Assembly (NCBI GenBank): GCA_036345935.2
Contig: JADWOT020000003.1
Span: 16,696,509-16,760,508 of the forward strand
DNA from: Taenia hydatigena
Lineage: Eukaryota > Platyhelminthes > Cestoda > Cyclophyllidea > Taeniidae
DNA: 64,000 nt
Reading direction: 5' to 3'
Within the stretch, counting starts at the first letter, position 1. Each line of letters begins with the position of its first letter. Of the stretch, positions 12,075-23,013 are shown piece after piece. Position numbers and translations under genes: made by a program. The notes beneath the pieces were generated by a model that was not told the DNA's origin, did no database searches, and saw only the letters and a list, made by a program, of their open reading frames with translations.

Positions 12075-15000
12075 CTGAAAAATTCTGATAAACAGTTAGG
12101 CAAAATGAGATCTCGGCACCTTAGCCTTCCTTTATTCCAGAAGAGGACATCTCTTGCTTTTGAATTTTGCAACAATCGGTCAATTGGCAGTCAAGGTTCA
12201 ACAACGTTGGCCTTGTATTTTGTACTGAGGAATCCTTATGTGAATTGCGTTGACGATTGGTTCCACCACCTACTCACTGATGCTCATTTATTCTGAGGGT
12301 GTTGGATTCCCTTACTGTTTGTGCGATGAGGAATGGGTGATATAACGAATTCCTTTGGGACACTGAAAATCAAGACATCCGATTCTCACCATTTCAGATG
12401 CTTGATTTTGTGGGTCAATCGTTACCAAATGTTTGTTGACCCTCTTGGGGTGACCGGCTTTGTAGCTCGCCGTGTAATTTCTTTGTTTCAACAATTTGCC
12501 TTGTCTGTGATGAATTATTCGAGATACAGAATCCAGCACGAATTCATGAATGTCAACCGACTACCTTAGCTGACAAGGCCTGAGTTCCATTTCGTAGAAT
12601 TGGAACGTGATGGACAGTTGTCTGTACCATGTGTTATCGAAGAACGCTTAAGAATAGCAATTTTGCCGGGGTCAACGCGACAGAAGGCATAAAAAATAAT
12701 TACAACAGCAATGGAGTGAGGCTTGACAATTCATCGAGAACCAAGCGTCCATTGGCTTGAAATTCCGAAGGATCGCAGTCAATTGCGTCTCCTCCACGTA
12801 AGAATAGCCAATGGCTTTCAAATGCACTCAACCAGGTACTGAGACAAAGATCGCATTCTCCCTTACCAGCAGCGCGATATCTGTGGACTGGGAAGACTGG
12901 GTAACATGCAAGAAGCGGCTGTGGATTGGGATCCGTCACGGTTGTAGTTATACAGGCACTACTGTACTGCATTTCCTTCTATGTTCATCAAGGCGTGATT
13001 TGTGTCGCCACTTTGATGCGATTCAGAATGGAAAAACCCATTGTAGCAATGCTTTCGTTCACCTCCTCTTCCCTGCGACAATCCCTGGCACGAGGAGAAT
13101 GGCTGTTTTGCGACATTTGTATTGCCCCAGATAAAAGGGAATTAATGCAACCTTAATGGGGGCTAGAAGAGTCACATCTCTCATCGTTGGAAATACTGAC
13201 CTCCTCTTCAAGCGCAAGGTTATCGCCTTTCGCCTAAAAGGTACATTTCAAGAAAAGCAAGTATTATACTCATTGCATAATTGTTGGTAAAATTGTTGCT
13301 TCTCAGTGCAAAATGCAACCGCTGTTGATTGACCATATCAGTACCAAATTCAACATCTAAAAGAGGGTTTCTCTTTGCAGTTGTGAGGGACATTGTTAAC
13401 TTCCAGGCGCATCTTGCGCACTAAAAGTGGAACGAATCATATTTATGCCTCGACCACCACAATCATTGTCCAGACTGAGATCAGGAGGAGTGGAGAAGGT
13501 GAAAAATTGATGCAAACTTAATTGCAGTATAACGCATGACATGAAGTGGATTTCCTATCAGGGGCAAACCGAGCATCACAGATACTCAAACGCCTTACCA
13601 TTCCAAGATTCCATCAACACCGATAATTGGTAATCACTTTCCTCTCTCAACGTTTTCCTGCTTTTCTGGGATCAAGCCTGCACCTGGACTCACTCCTTGA
13701 AGTATACCGGACCAGAATGCTAAAGCCAAGTAGTTTTTGCTTCAACATATGCACAAAGTAAAAGCAGCTTAAAATTAGCACTTTAAGAGCAAGCAAGCCT
13801 TAATATGACATTTTAGGTTGCTTCGTTACGCTATTAGGTGTCCACCAATATGTGCTTTCTTCAACCTTTCACATTGCTCATTAAATTTCTTGGCGATATG
13901 TTGAGAACTCAAGAGGACCACATCATTAACACTTGCAACAAAACAAAATGAATAAATGCATTAAAAATCAATGATTTTGCTTTTTTGACTTTAGTTTTAA
14001 TTAACTGCAAATGATCAACAAACTTTTCCATTTTTCAATTGTCCTCATCTTCACGAGCTTCTAGATCTCGTCACACTAATTTGCTTGTTTTTGTCATTGC
14101 TGGTCTGGTCACACTCATACTACTTTCTTTTAATAAGTAAAAGTGTTGACACCTTAACTTATCGTAAATGAAGCCTATTTAATTCTTTGGGGCAATTCCT
14201 TACCACCAACAATATTTCGTATCAACGGTTCTGGAACTATTTTTTGCTGATGCGGCGAATAATTCAAGGAATTGTCATACTGTAATCAATGCGATCTATT
14301 GCAAGCTGAGCACGACGCGAAGATTGCCTGCCTGCTGGAAACAAACCACAATCCGACTAATAAGCATATTTATAGGATAGTTCAAGACATCGTAAAGGTT
14401 AACAGCCCAAAAAATGCTACTGCATGCGTTTTTCTCCCATAGAAGGCCATCACAATGACAAACGTGTATCCCTTTGGACGCAAGGAAAACTATTGTTTGC
14501 ACAGAGGACGATTCAGCACTCTTATCCGCACGTTCAAATGGAAGGCTGCTGAAAATTATCAATCGCGGCGTCCTCATTTAAGCATCTTCTTTACGAGACA
14601 AACCACTACTGTTGATTTGTTACTTAGATAAGGGAAGTCATTTCTCCGGTTTTTAAGATATTTAAACTTTTCCTTATTTATAAATTGCTTAAAATGAAAG
14701 TCTCTCGTCTGTAATAAGCAAATTATGAATTTTCTTAGATAGAAATAGTTGAAAATTAAAATTGATGTCCCTTACTTTACATTGAGCGCGATCAGTCCGA
14801 AGTGGCAATGGCTCATCTACGAGTGCTTTAATGCCTCCAGATGACATTATCTTCATGCGTTGCACCAAGTAGTTTGAATCCTTTACGGTGAAGTCTTGCA
14901 TAGCTGTCTTAATTATTGCATGCGAAAAGAGAAAAAGGAAACTTTGCATAGCAAAACGTTGGATTTTAAAGAATATTCAACTGTCGTCAAAAAGTAAGTC

Positions 15001-16554
15001 GAATCATAACAAGAAAGTTAAAGGTACTTATTTGACAACTTGATTGTTATGCCTCAAGCAAACAATATAAGGGGCGGTAAGTCTGTGTAGCACCGCACAC
15101 TTGCCCTGAAGTCGGAAGAAGTGAGAGGGTTATGGCTGAAGCTGCATAATATTATTGCAGGGGAGGGTTGAGGCTACTGGTAGGATTGTAAATGTCTACG
15201 AAACCAAAGCATTGGTAAAAAACGTAATAAGTGTTATAGTTGCACTGGCGGAAGCCAAATTGTTGTCGCATAACTAGAGAATCAGAATTTGGAAGATTTT
15301 TAAGTGCGATATTAACGTAAAATTAGTGCTAACCCAAGAGCTCACAACTTTTATAATAAGGCTATTTAGCATTCCATTTGAGTAAAGAGAAAGATCATTT
15401 ATTTGATTTGGTTTTAGCGCCTTTACAAATTGGAAACTACCAGAGTTGTCTATGCTACTGATAACCCGCAAAGTAGATGATCAGCACGGACGTGTCTGAA
15501 TACATTCATTTTTTCCTAAGCTGAGAAACATGATCTCGAGTTGTTTATCCCTGGTCGAACCTCACTAACGATCAGGACTTTTCTAACCTCAAGGGAAGAT
15601 CCAAAAAGCGTACATGAGTAGGAAGTAACTGACAGAATTAAGGAGCCTTTCCGATAATAGCGTTGTTTAGCCCAATGACGGGACGCAGCCTTGTTCATTA
15701 TTTATGCCTGCTATGGGGCGTCGGCTACTGACCGGTTTCCCATTAAAAAATAGTCATGGCATTTTGTGTAAGATAAGTGAGAACCTTACATGTCTATGCT
15801 CCAATGGTGACCAACTTAGGTCCGCTCTCTTAATTTACTCATCAGGTCCTGTTAAATGGCAACTTTAAGAGTTTATGTGTTTTTAGAAAACTCTTCCTCG
15901 TTTCTCACAAAAATGAAAGAACTACCGGTTGGCGTCGTAATCTGATATTATCACTCAACAAATACTACTGCAATAAGGTTATCGAAGTAAATTTAGCTTA
16001 TCAAATTTACCACTGGCATTTCAGAAGAGTTTTACTTGCTAAAGGGTGGCAGAGTGCTTGGGAAGCTCACCACTAGCTTCAAACGTATATGACATTTCTG
16101 CAACTTTTGTCGATGCTGATTTCTCTTCCATAAAATAGGGGCATGCATTCTCTTTCTGAATACCTCAACCATTTCTGTCGTTTGTATTTGAGGTAGTCAA
16201 ACCGGACGAGTGATAGCTTAACCCCTATTGCCAACAAGTCCGTGTCTCTAGGAGAAATCAAATGATACCGAAAGATGGTTGCTACTAAAACGCAATATAC
16301 CCAAAAGTAGTTCTCTCTATCCACCATGTGACTACGAAGGCGCTTCTGCTGTACTCTTGCAAAATTCATGCCTTTTTGTAAAATTCTGGCCTTCTGTGTG
16401 ACACTCTTTGTTCGTAAATCTGACTGAGAGGGCAACAAATCCGTTGCGCATGCTCGCATACTACTTTACCATGAAATTTTGTTAAGATTCCAAAAGTCTT
16501 ATCCCTCATCTATTATCTTCACATCAAAGAAATTATCGTTCATGTTATTTTTAA
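12075..16554. other. no gene recognised
   Basis: Contains several ORFs of 60-126 codons, the longest at 16079-16459 on the minus strand (starts with ATG, no recognised domain). None has supporting context. Confidence 0.45.
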
Positions 16555-16590
16555 AACTTGTAGAATAAATTAGCATAATTTGTTCCACAA

Positions 16591-17046
16591 TTATTTACCA
16601 CAAATGTTAGGAGGAGACAATGAAAGGCAAACTACCTTCAGAAATGGATCGATTCCACAAGCTTGGTACATAAGGAAGGCAACGACACCATCGCTTACCC
16701 AAGCTACCCCAATGAAACAATTAAGCCAGTTATGGAGCACATCAGCACTTGATGTGGTCTCCGGTGCTGAACCTGCATCCATTGTTGCACTAACCTTTCA
16801 TCTGAATTCAAAGAACAATTTCAAGCACCATCGCCTTGAATGTAGACGCTGATAAGACTTTAGTGCCCATCTCCATGCAGTTGTATGATGCCGAGAGGGC
16901 TCCGACACATGCGCTGATATTGACCTCCCTCTTACAGGGATATGGATGAGGTGGTAAGTATTCCAACGAATACCTGACGATAGAGTCTACGAAGAATGTG
17001 TTCCAAGCGCTATTCGTCATGTGCATGTCTGACGCAAGTTGCAAAC
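16591..17046 (-). CDS. candidate 3' exons of an unidentified gene
   Basis: Two putative exons in coding order: 17046-16829 (after ATTCAG acceptor) and 16794-16591, ending in TAA. They are joined by a possible 34-bp intron (GTGCTT...GAAAG), phase 0. Together they give about 139 residues. The first has YPCKREVNISACVGALSASY and a nearby Cys-Met-Glu; the second has a hydrophobic stretch of about 20 residues (NWLNCFIGVAWVSDGVVAFL) that could cross a membrane. Support is the amino-acid-level resemblance to a minus-strand frame at 2250-2700, while the DNA has diverged. No family was recognised, no upstream exons were found, and either copy could be part of a repeat rather than a gene. Confidence 0.3.
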
Positions 17047-18161
17047 CTGAATGGTAGGCTCTTAGTTAAACCGCGCTGATCAAAAGAAGATGCAATTCCA
17101 TCCAATCCTTTTTGAGTGACGTCCGCTGATGTAGCCAGGTGGAGTGACAAAGGATTGGGTGGTTGGGTTTGAACCAATTACTTGGATGCAGGACCCTTTT
17201 GAATTGAGAACAATTAAGTAATTTTCGTTTTTTGAGCACCGCTTGAATCCGTCGCTTCAGTGGATAAAGAACTACCATGTTAATTATGTATGGAAAAAAA
17301 GCTTAAAAGTTGTTCATTAAACTACCGACAAGTAATAAACTAATGCATTCAACATCTATGAATGATGGGTGGACGGATGAATAGGTGATTTTCTCAGTTT
17401 GACCAGGATTTATTTTAAAAAAATAACAGCAAAACGCCTGAGCCTGTGGGGGTTAATGATCTACCGCGAGCCCATGGAATGCGAATTCGCCTCTTACAAA
17501 ACCCTAGTCAAATGCCATCCGCCTCAAATATTGTCCATCAGCTTGATTTGCTTCATTCAATTTAATGGCTATGGTTGCCTACTCCTATAACCCAGTGACC
17601 AAAGTTGAATTTCAATCCACCGTTCAGTAAATGCTCCTCACGACTTGTCAATTCTTAATGGAGCTGGTGACTCCATCTCTCGGTGCGACCAGAACCTGTG
17701 CTAATTTGCCTTCTGCTGAGCTGTATCGTTCTACGAGAAAAATAAAGTCAACCACTTTTACAATCCGCAGTGAGGATTTGGTAGGTAAAAGATATTGTTT
17801 TAAGCTCACTGGATTCTCTGTCGAGTTTAGCATGTCAGCATGAGTCCTTTCAAACGGCATGAAGTATCACTTAATCACGGTCACGACATCATGTGGACAA
17901 ATCTGTTGCCGTTGTTCCACACAGCATACACTAGTCAGTTGTTTGACATCTGTATCTGGTCCAAAATTTACGAATTTGTTAAAAATTAAAAATAACAATG
18001 AGTTCACATTTGGCCAGTAGAAACTCAGTGGATAACTGTCCATCTAGTGAATGTACGTTTTGCTGCAATCCCCCTCAGATTGCATAAACTTTTGTCTCTT
18101 TTATTGTTTTGTGAGTAAGCGAATTGCATGCAACACACAACTTTGTGCAGATAGTCAGTTT
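17047..18161. other. no gene recognised
   Basis: Lies between the 16.6-17.0 kb block and the right inverted arm. If the minus-strand candidate at 16591-17046 is a gene, its upstream exons should be here or beyond; I could not identify any. Confidence 0.45.
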
Positions 18162-18176
18162 AAGCTGATAAAGGAC

Positions 18177-18200
18177 GCGTGTCACATATGCGTGACGCGC
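18177..18200. repeat. stem-loop partner of the 6109 hairpin
   Basis: GCGTGTCAC, loop ATATGC, GTGACGCGC, a 9-bp stem with one G-T pair. The sequence differs from the 6109 copy but pairing is kept, inside a stretch of the duplication that is otherwise strongly diverged. Confidence 0.55.
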
Positions 18201-18730
18201 GCGAAAAGACTTGAGGTCTCATCAGTGCCTCAAAATTCCTCAAATAAACGTCTTTTTGTGACTGATTTGCCTATGATTACGGTCCATATTTACGAAACTG
18301 TTAATGGCTCTTCCTCCCAAACGTCCCTCCATTTTTGACATTAATTAGTCCTGATACCTTGTGCAACTCCGTTTTACTTTGGATTATTCTGCTTAAATAT
18401 GATTTGACTGTATTTCAGATAAAAATTGAAAAGTTCGTTGGTTTGACTTTTCCTTCCTTTCCGGAGATTAGTAGCTAAATCAAGGTTTGATTCCGGTTTT
18501 TCACAGCGTTGGTTGATATTTTTCCGTCTTGTCAGCACTTTTCATTTATGGCGTGTTTGTTTAGACAACATCGCGGCAGTTCAGTTCTTCTAAATTCCCT
18601 TCATTATAGACAAGAATTGTCTTGGGGGCGGATTCAAAGGATTCAAACCATGCAACGCTAGTTATGAGCAGTTCTTTCAAAAAAGTTCCGATTTTAAGGA
18701 AACGAAACCAAAAGAAACGATTTCAGGTAT

Positions 18731-19270
18731 TCTGAATGCATCAAAGGCATAGAAGATGAACAAGAATTTCAACTGCCTGCCACTAAGTTGCGGTGGATGG
18801 AAGACGGGCCAATAAATCTCTGGTCGTAATAAACTACCTCATTGAGGATTCGGATGTAACCAATCACTACTATTCCTTTCTCACTCCAGACCTCAGTAAC
18901 TTGTTGTTGCAACGTCAGCGTTCGTCCACTTTGTAGAGCCGAGTTTATGTCGACCGAAAGGCGAGAAAAGGAAACCAAATTTCCCTAGTCTATTTGTAGA
19001 ATCACGATTTCAGGCATGCTGAATGCACCACAGTGATTAAAGATGATCACGTAGTTCACTTGCCTAGGCTTTAGATGGAGTTGGGAGAAAGTCGAGTTTA
19101 CTAACCTCTGATCATGTTCAAATATCCGCATTGAGGGTTCGAACATGACTTTAATTATGCTATCTCACCAGCACTATTCTTCTCCCAATCTTGCATTGGG
19201 TATCTCGTTGTTGCAAGGAGAGCTTCCATCCAAATTGCAGAGCCATGGTTGTCTTCAGGGTGCTGGTAGA
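18731..19270 (-). repeat. two ~300-bp degenerate tandem units inside right arm
   Basis: Counterpart of 5010-5548. CGATTTCAGG-AT-CTGAATGCA occurs at 18719 and again at 19012, and TTGTTGCAA at 18903 and 19207. The second unit has drifted considerably from the first, while each unit closely matches its partner in the other arm. Confidence 0.65.
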
Positions 19271-20605
19271 TCCACCGGTAGAGATGTAGCTTTGTAAGCA
19301 GAGTAAGAACGAATGAAGTGATTGTATGATAGGCAAATGAAGAGGCTTCTATGATATCAGTGCGAGGATTGACGGACAAGTCTCGGTTGACTAGCACAAT
19401 CGTGCGTGCAATTGAGGCAGACGCAAATCTGAGGAAACCATAGAAGTTATTGTGCTCTGCTTGCGAATCTGAACTCATGTTTGGATGGTTGGGATGAAGC
19501 CTTGCGGGTTACTTAACCTCCCCTCCCCCCCAAACCTCAACTTGCAGTAAGTTGTCATGACTATTTGCAACTAATTTATACCTCATTTCGATATATTCAT
19601 CACCCACCTCTTGGTCTGCCTGTTTTCAATCATCCTTTTGCTTCCTTGTCTGTCAACTGCCGATTGCAGCGTTGACGGCTTTATGTTTTTCGTAAATGAA
19701 GGCGATAAGCATGTGTTGGCAGTAAAGTTGATTTCCAAAGTAATTTGGTTGACACCTGTTATTTCTTGCCATAAAATTTCTGTATTCACTTGGCCTAAAT
19801 ATTGGTTTCATTGAAGTAGAGGTCGGGGATGTCTTGGAGATACCTTCCTGTGTTAAATAACCTTCGCAACTCATCTCTAGCCATGACGGCGAGTTCTGTT
19901 GTTCCATGGCTTACGGTGGCGAAGAAATCTTTTGCCCCATGGGAGTGAGACAGCAGTCACACTTTATTGTACTTCAATTATCTCCAACTATTCGCACATC
20001 CACAATAATTTCTACTTCTTTTTGGGATGTTTACGATTTTAGATGTCAGGTAAGTTTGCTTGTAGATGTACGAATAGCTTTGGTGGCACTTCAGCTTTGC
20101 TTTACGCTAATAAAATAATGCAGCTGTTACGAGTGATGGTTGTTCTGTCTTTGGTGCTCTACTGGCATCATCGCATCTAATCATGAGTGTTATTTTGAGC
20201 AAAACCTGGAACTCAAGCTTATGACAGAGGAGGAAAGAACAATATTTGAAGAATATTGACAAAACTATTTTTAAAAATTGTTTTCCACTTCTACGGATGT
20301 GCATGCACGCATCGTAGTCCATAACAGATACCCGAAAAACAATTTCGGCATTGGGAAATTTGTGGACACTTTTGGACCGTCTTAGGGCAACCTGAGCATT
20401 TTGTCGTAGTGCTTAGCAGAGGTGGAGTTTGTAAGTGGGAAATTTTCAGGTCGCCTTTGTGTAATTTCGTGATATCAAATTTACGAGTTGGTCAAATGTT
20501 GTGGGATGAGGCCTTAAACTCTTGGAGTGAATGTTCATGGGAATGAACACTCATGGCTGTGGGCAGGGGATCATCATGGTTTATATCCTCATTTGCCGAA
20601 TATTT

Positions 20606-22893
20606 CTTTTACATTTAATGCATGTAATAGTAGCATTTGTCTGTTTTCCAAATAGCTTATCATATATGCTAATGTTCGACAATGCTTACACAGTTTGTTT
20701 AGCATTACATTTTTGTTAAGAGGGTGTCTAAGCCTCTGTCTTTGCACTTCTGCCCGCTGACATGTCCTCTGGGTCACGCCGATGGCCTCAGTACCTTTAG
20801 CCACACTCGTATGACTTATTTGAAATCAATAAATGCTTGTGTTGCTAAATTTAGCACCCCGTGAAGAAAAGATGCATTTATGATGATAAAGAGTTGACCT
20901 TATCATCACATATGAGTCGAATACTTTAAACCGGGTAGCACAGATTAGTCAAATGAAGCAAGAGCGCAGTCAATTCTTTTACGAAATAAAGAATATCTTA
21001 ATGTCGTGAGTCAAAGTATGACCCCACTTCCTTAGAATACTGCAACACCTCGGATCATGTCGAAGGAATAGCAAGAAGTTATGCAAAATGGGAACGTATT
21101 AGTAGAATTTCCTGCAACAGCTACTCAATTGATTGCAAGTAGCATCCGCTATTAAGTCTCGATTTGTTTTATTGCATTTCTCATCAGCGTTTTGCACCGA
21201 ATCAGGCCCTGAAAGGGAGCAGATTAAAACCGGTTGATGGTCTGCAACGACCACCGTGTGTTCTTCTAAAAACACACGACACGATTTACAATTAGCCATT
21301 TAAGCTATTTCCACTGAGCTTTGGAGCTCCCCCATTCATGCATCTTGTCCGCCTTTAGGAGCACAATAGTCGCAATGTTCGTGTTCACATTAACTAGACT
21401 TGACATTCTTCCTCAAGCCAATTTATCAGCATCACTTAGAAGAGGTTACCACAGACTATTCAGAAGCGCTCCCTGGCCATGTAGAAATGGAGCGACACCA
21501 GAGGAGTGGGTGGAAGACGATTTATGAGGGAGTGGTTACTAATCAAGTAATCTCATGGGAATCGCTTACTCACAACAACACTCAAACAACGTTGTCAAAC
21601 AGTCATCAAGTTTTGATGCACTTTCATGAATTCTAGGACGCAAACTGCCATCGCCATGCGAAATTTCCACGTCTTCCAAAAGGATCACCACTAAATTACG
21701 TGCAGCACCTGCAGATTTGGCGTTCCTTTTTCTCGCATGCACCACTAAATAACGTTGGAGTCTCTGTACGTTGGAATGGATAAATTGTGGATTTACACAG
21801 CATAAAAGCTAAGAAGCCACGACAAGCTCTCTCAGATGTTTTATACATTGAAATAATTGCCATCACAGTCAATAATTCATCACTAGAGATTTGCAAAGAT
21901 GCTGTAAATTCAAGTTTTTGGCCGGCTAATGCCTCCGGAAGTCAGAATAAACCTAACCCTAGCCGTTCTGCCCTTTCCGCACTTTTACTTCCGAAGCATG
22001 CATATCGTTTGACATGTGATCATCCCAATGCAAGGCACCAAGAAAATACGAAAGTCGAGGCTAGCAGAAGTAGCATTTGAAGGGCATGGAGGGAGGGAAG
22101 AGGACGAAGGTAAGACAGATTCCATTGTTCTCTCTTATTAGGGTAAAAAGCTCGCAGATAATTGCAACTACTGCATGAAGTGTTTCGGTGCCTGGTGAAC
22201 CTAGAACCTTCTTTTCACTGACTGCTTAACAACTCCCGTCTGCTTCTATAAAGAAATGCTTTGCGTATCCAGGTTTGAGCTGTGGATAGGTTAAGCTAGG
22301 AACTTCCCTCTGCAGTCCATTGCTTCATTTGCACACAAAACAGTCTTGCGGAGAGGAAGAGAGATGCATGTCATAGAAGTCAGAAGCGGGTAGCGTAGAT
22401 AGTCGAAAGCTTGAGGTTCAACCCTCCCGAAGCGCTACACAAGCAGCCTTGCAGGAAAATTCTACGATCACGATCTTGAAATCCATTTTAACTAGATTCC
22501 GAAACTAGTAAACAATGAAGAGGACTGCGCAATCCTTCCTCGTATGCAGTCACCTAGACTTCTCAAACTCCCTCCGGGCTATGCTCAAGCCTGAATGAAC
22601 GTCTATTAGTCCTTTATTTCTCATAGGTGCTTTGGACATCGATGTGTATCTCAAATTCCAAAAACTCCATAAATATGCCCTTTGAAGAGTTTATTTGTAG
22701 ACGTTGTCCCAAAGTACACTCAAGACGCCCTCATCATGTTTCGAGTTCGGAAGCAAGTTTTGTGCACGCCATTTTGGACCATATGGAATCCATTACCGCC
22801 CTCTTCAGTACCTGTAAAAAGTGGGCGGCTGAGAACCCTGTCGCAGCCTGGAAATTGGAGGCTGAAGACTGTCACCTTTCCATTGGTCACTGA
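20606..22893. other. no gene recognised; upstream of channel gene
   Basis: Short ORFs only. The 3' part should contain the promoter and any 5' exon of the pannexin-like gene. An acceptor-like CGCCATTTTAG ends at 22905. Confidence 0.45.
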
Positions 22894-23013
22894 AGCGCCA
22901 TTTTAGATTGGCTGGACACGGCCTTAGACACAGTCACACGCACAAATGCGCGTACGCAACTGAGACGTCGGTGCACGCGCATCTGTCGTCAAAAGTGGAA
23001 CAGCACTGTCGAT

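Larger units (their letters stand above)
18162..20605 (-). repeat. right arm of large inverted duplication
   Basis: Inverted partner of 3650-6142. The high-identity core is about 18731-20560; the outer ~570 bp (18162-18730) matches only in patches, at the same spacing as in the left arm (541 against 564 bp to the shared hairpin). The inner boundary fades out near 20600. No transposase or reverse transcriptase motif is visible, no terminal repeats were recognised at the ends, and no target-site duplication is apparent. It reads as a segmental duplication or an unidentified repeat rather than a recognisable transposon. Confidence 0.85.

Noticed and set aside
16079..16459. 126-codon minus-strand ORF as a gene
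   Set aside because: No motif, no splice context, and length within chance expectation.
19611..20118. Plus-strand spliced gene in the right arm (CAG acceptor near 19667, CAGGTAAGT donor at 20048)
   Set aside because: Splice-like sites are present, but the copy in the other arm differs mostly by amino-acid-changing substitutions and no family was recognised.
22395..22440. tRNA-like segment with GAGGTTCAACCCTC and GTAGCG/CGCTAC ends
   Set aside because: A box-B-like word and a 6-bp terminal pairing exist, but the spacing and the missing anticodon arm do not give a cloverleaf.
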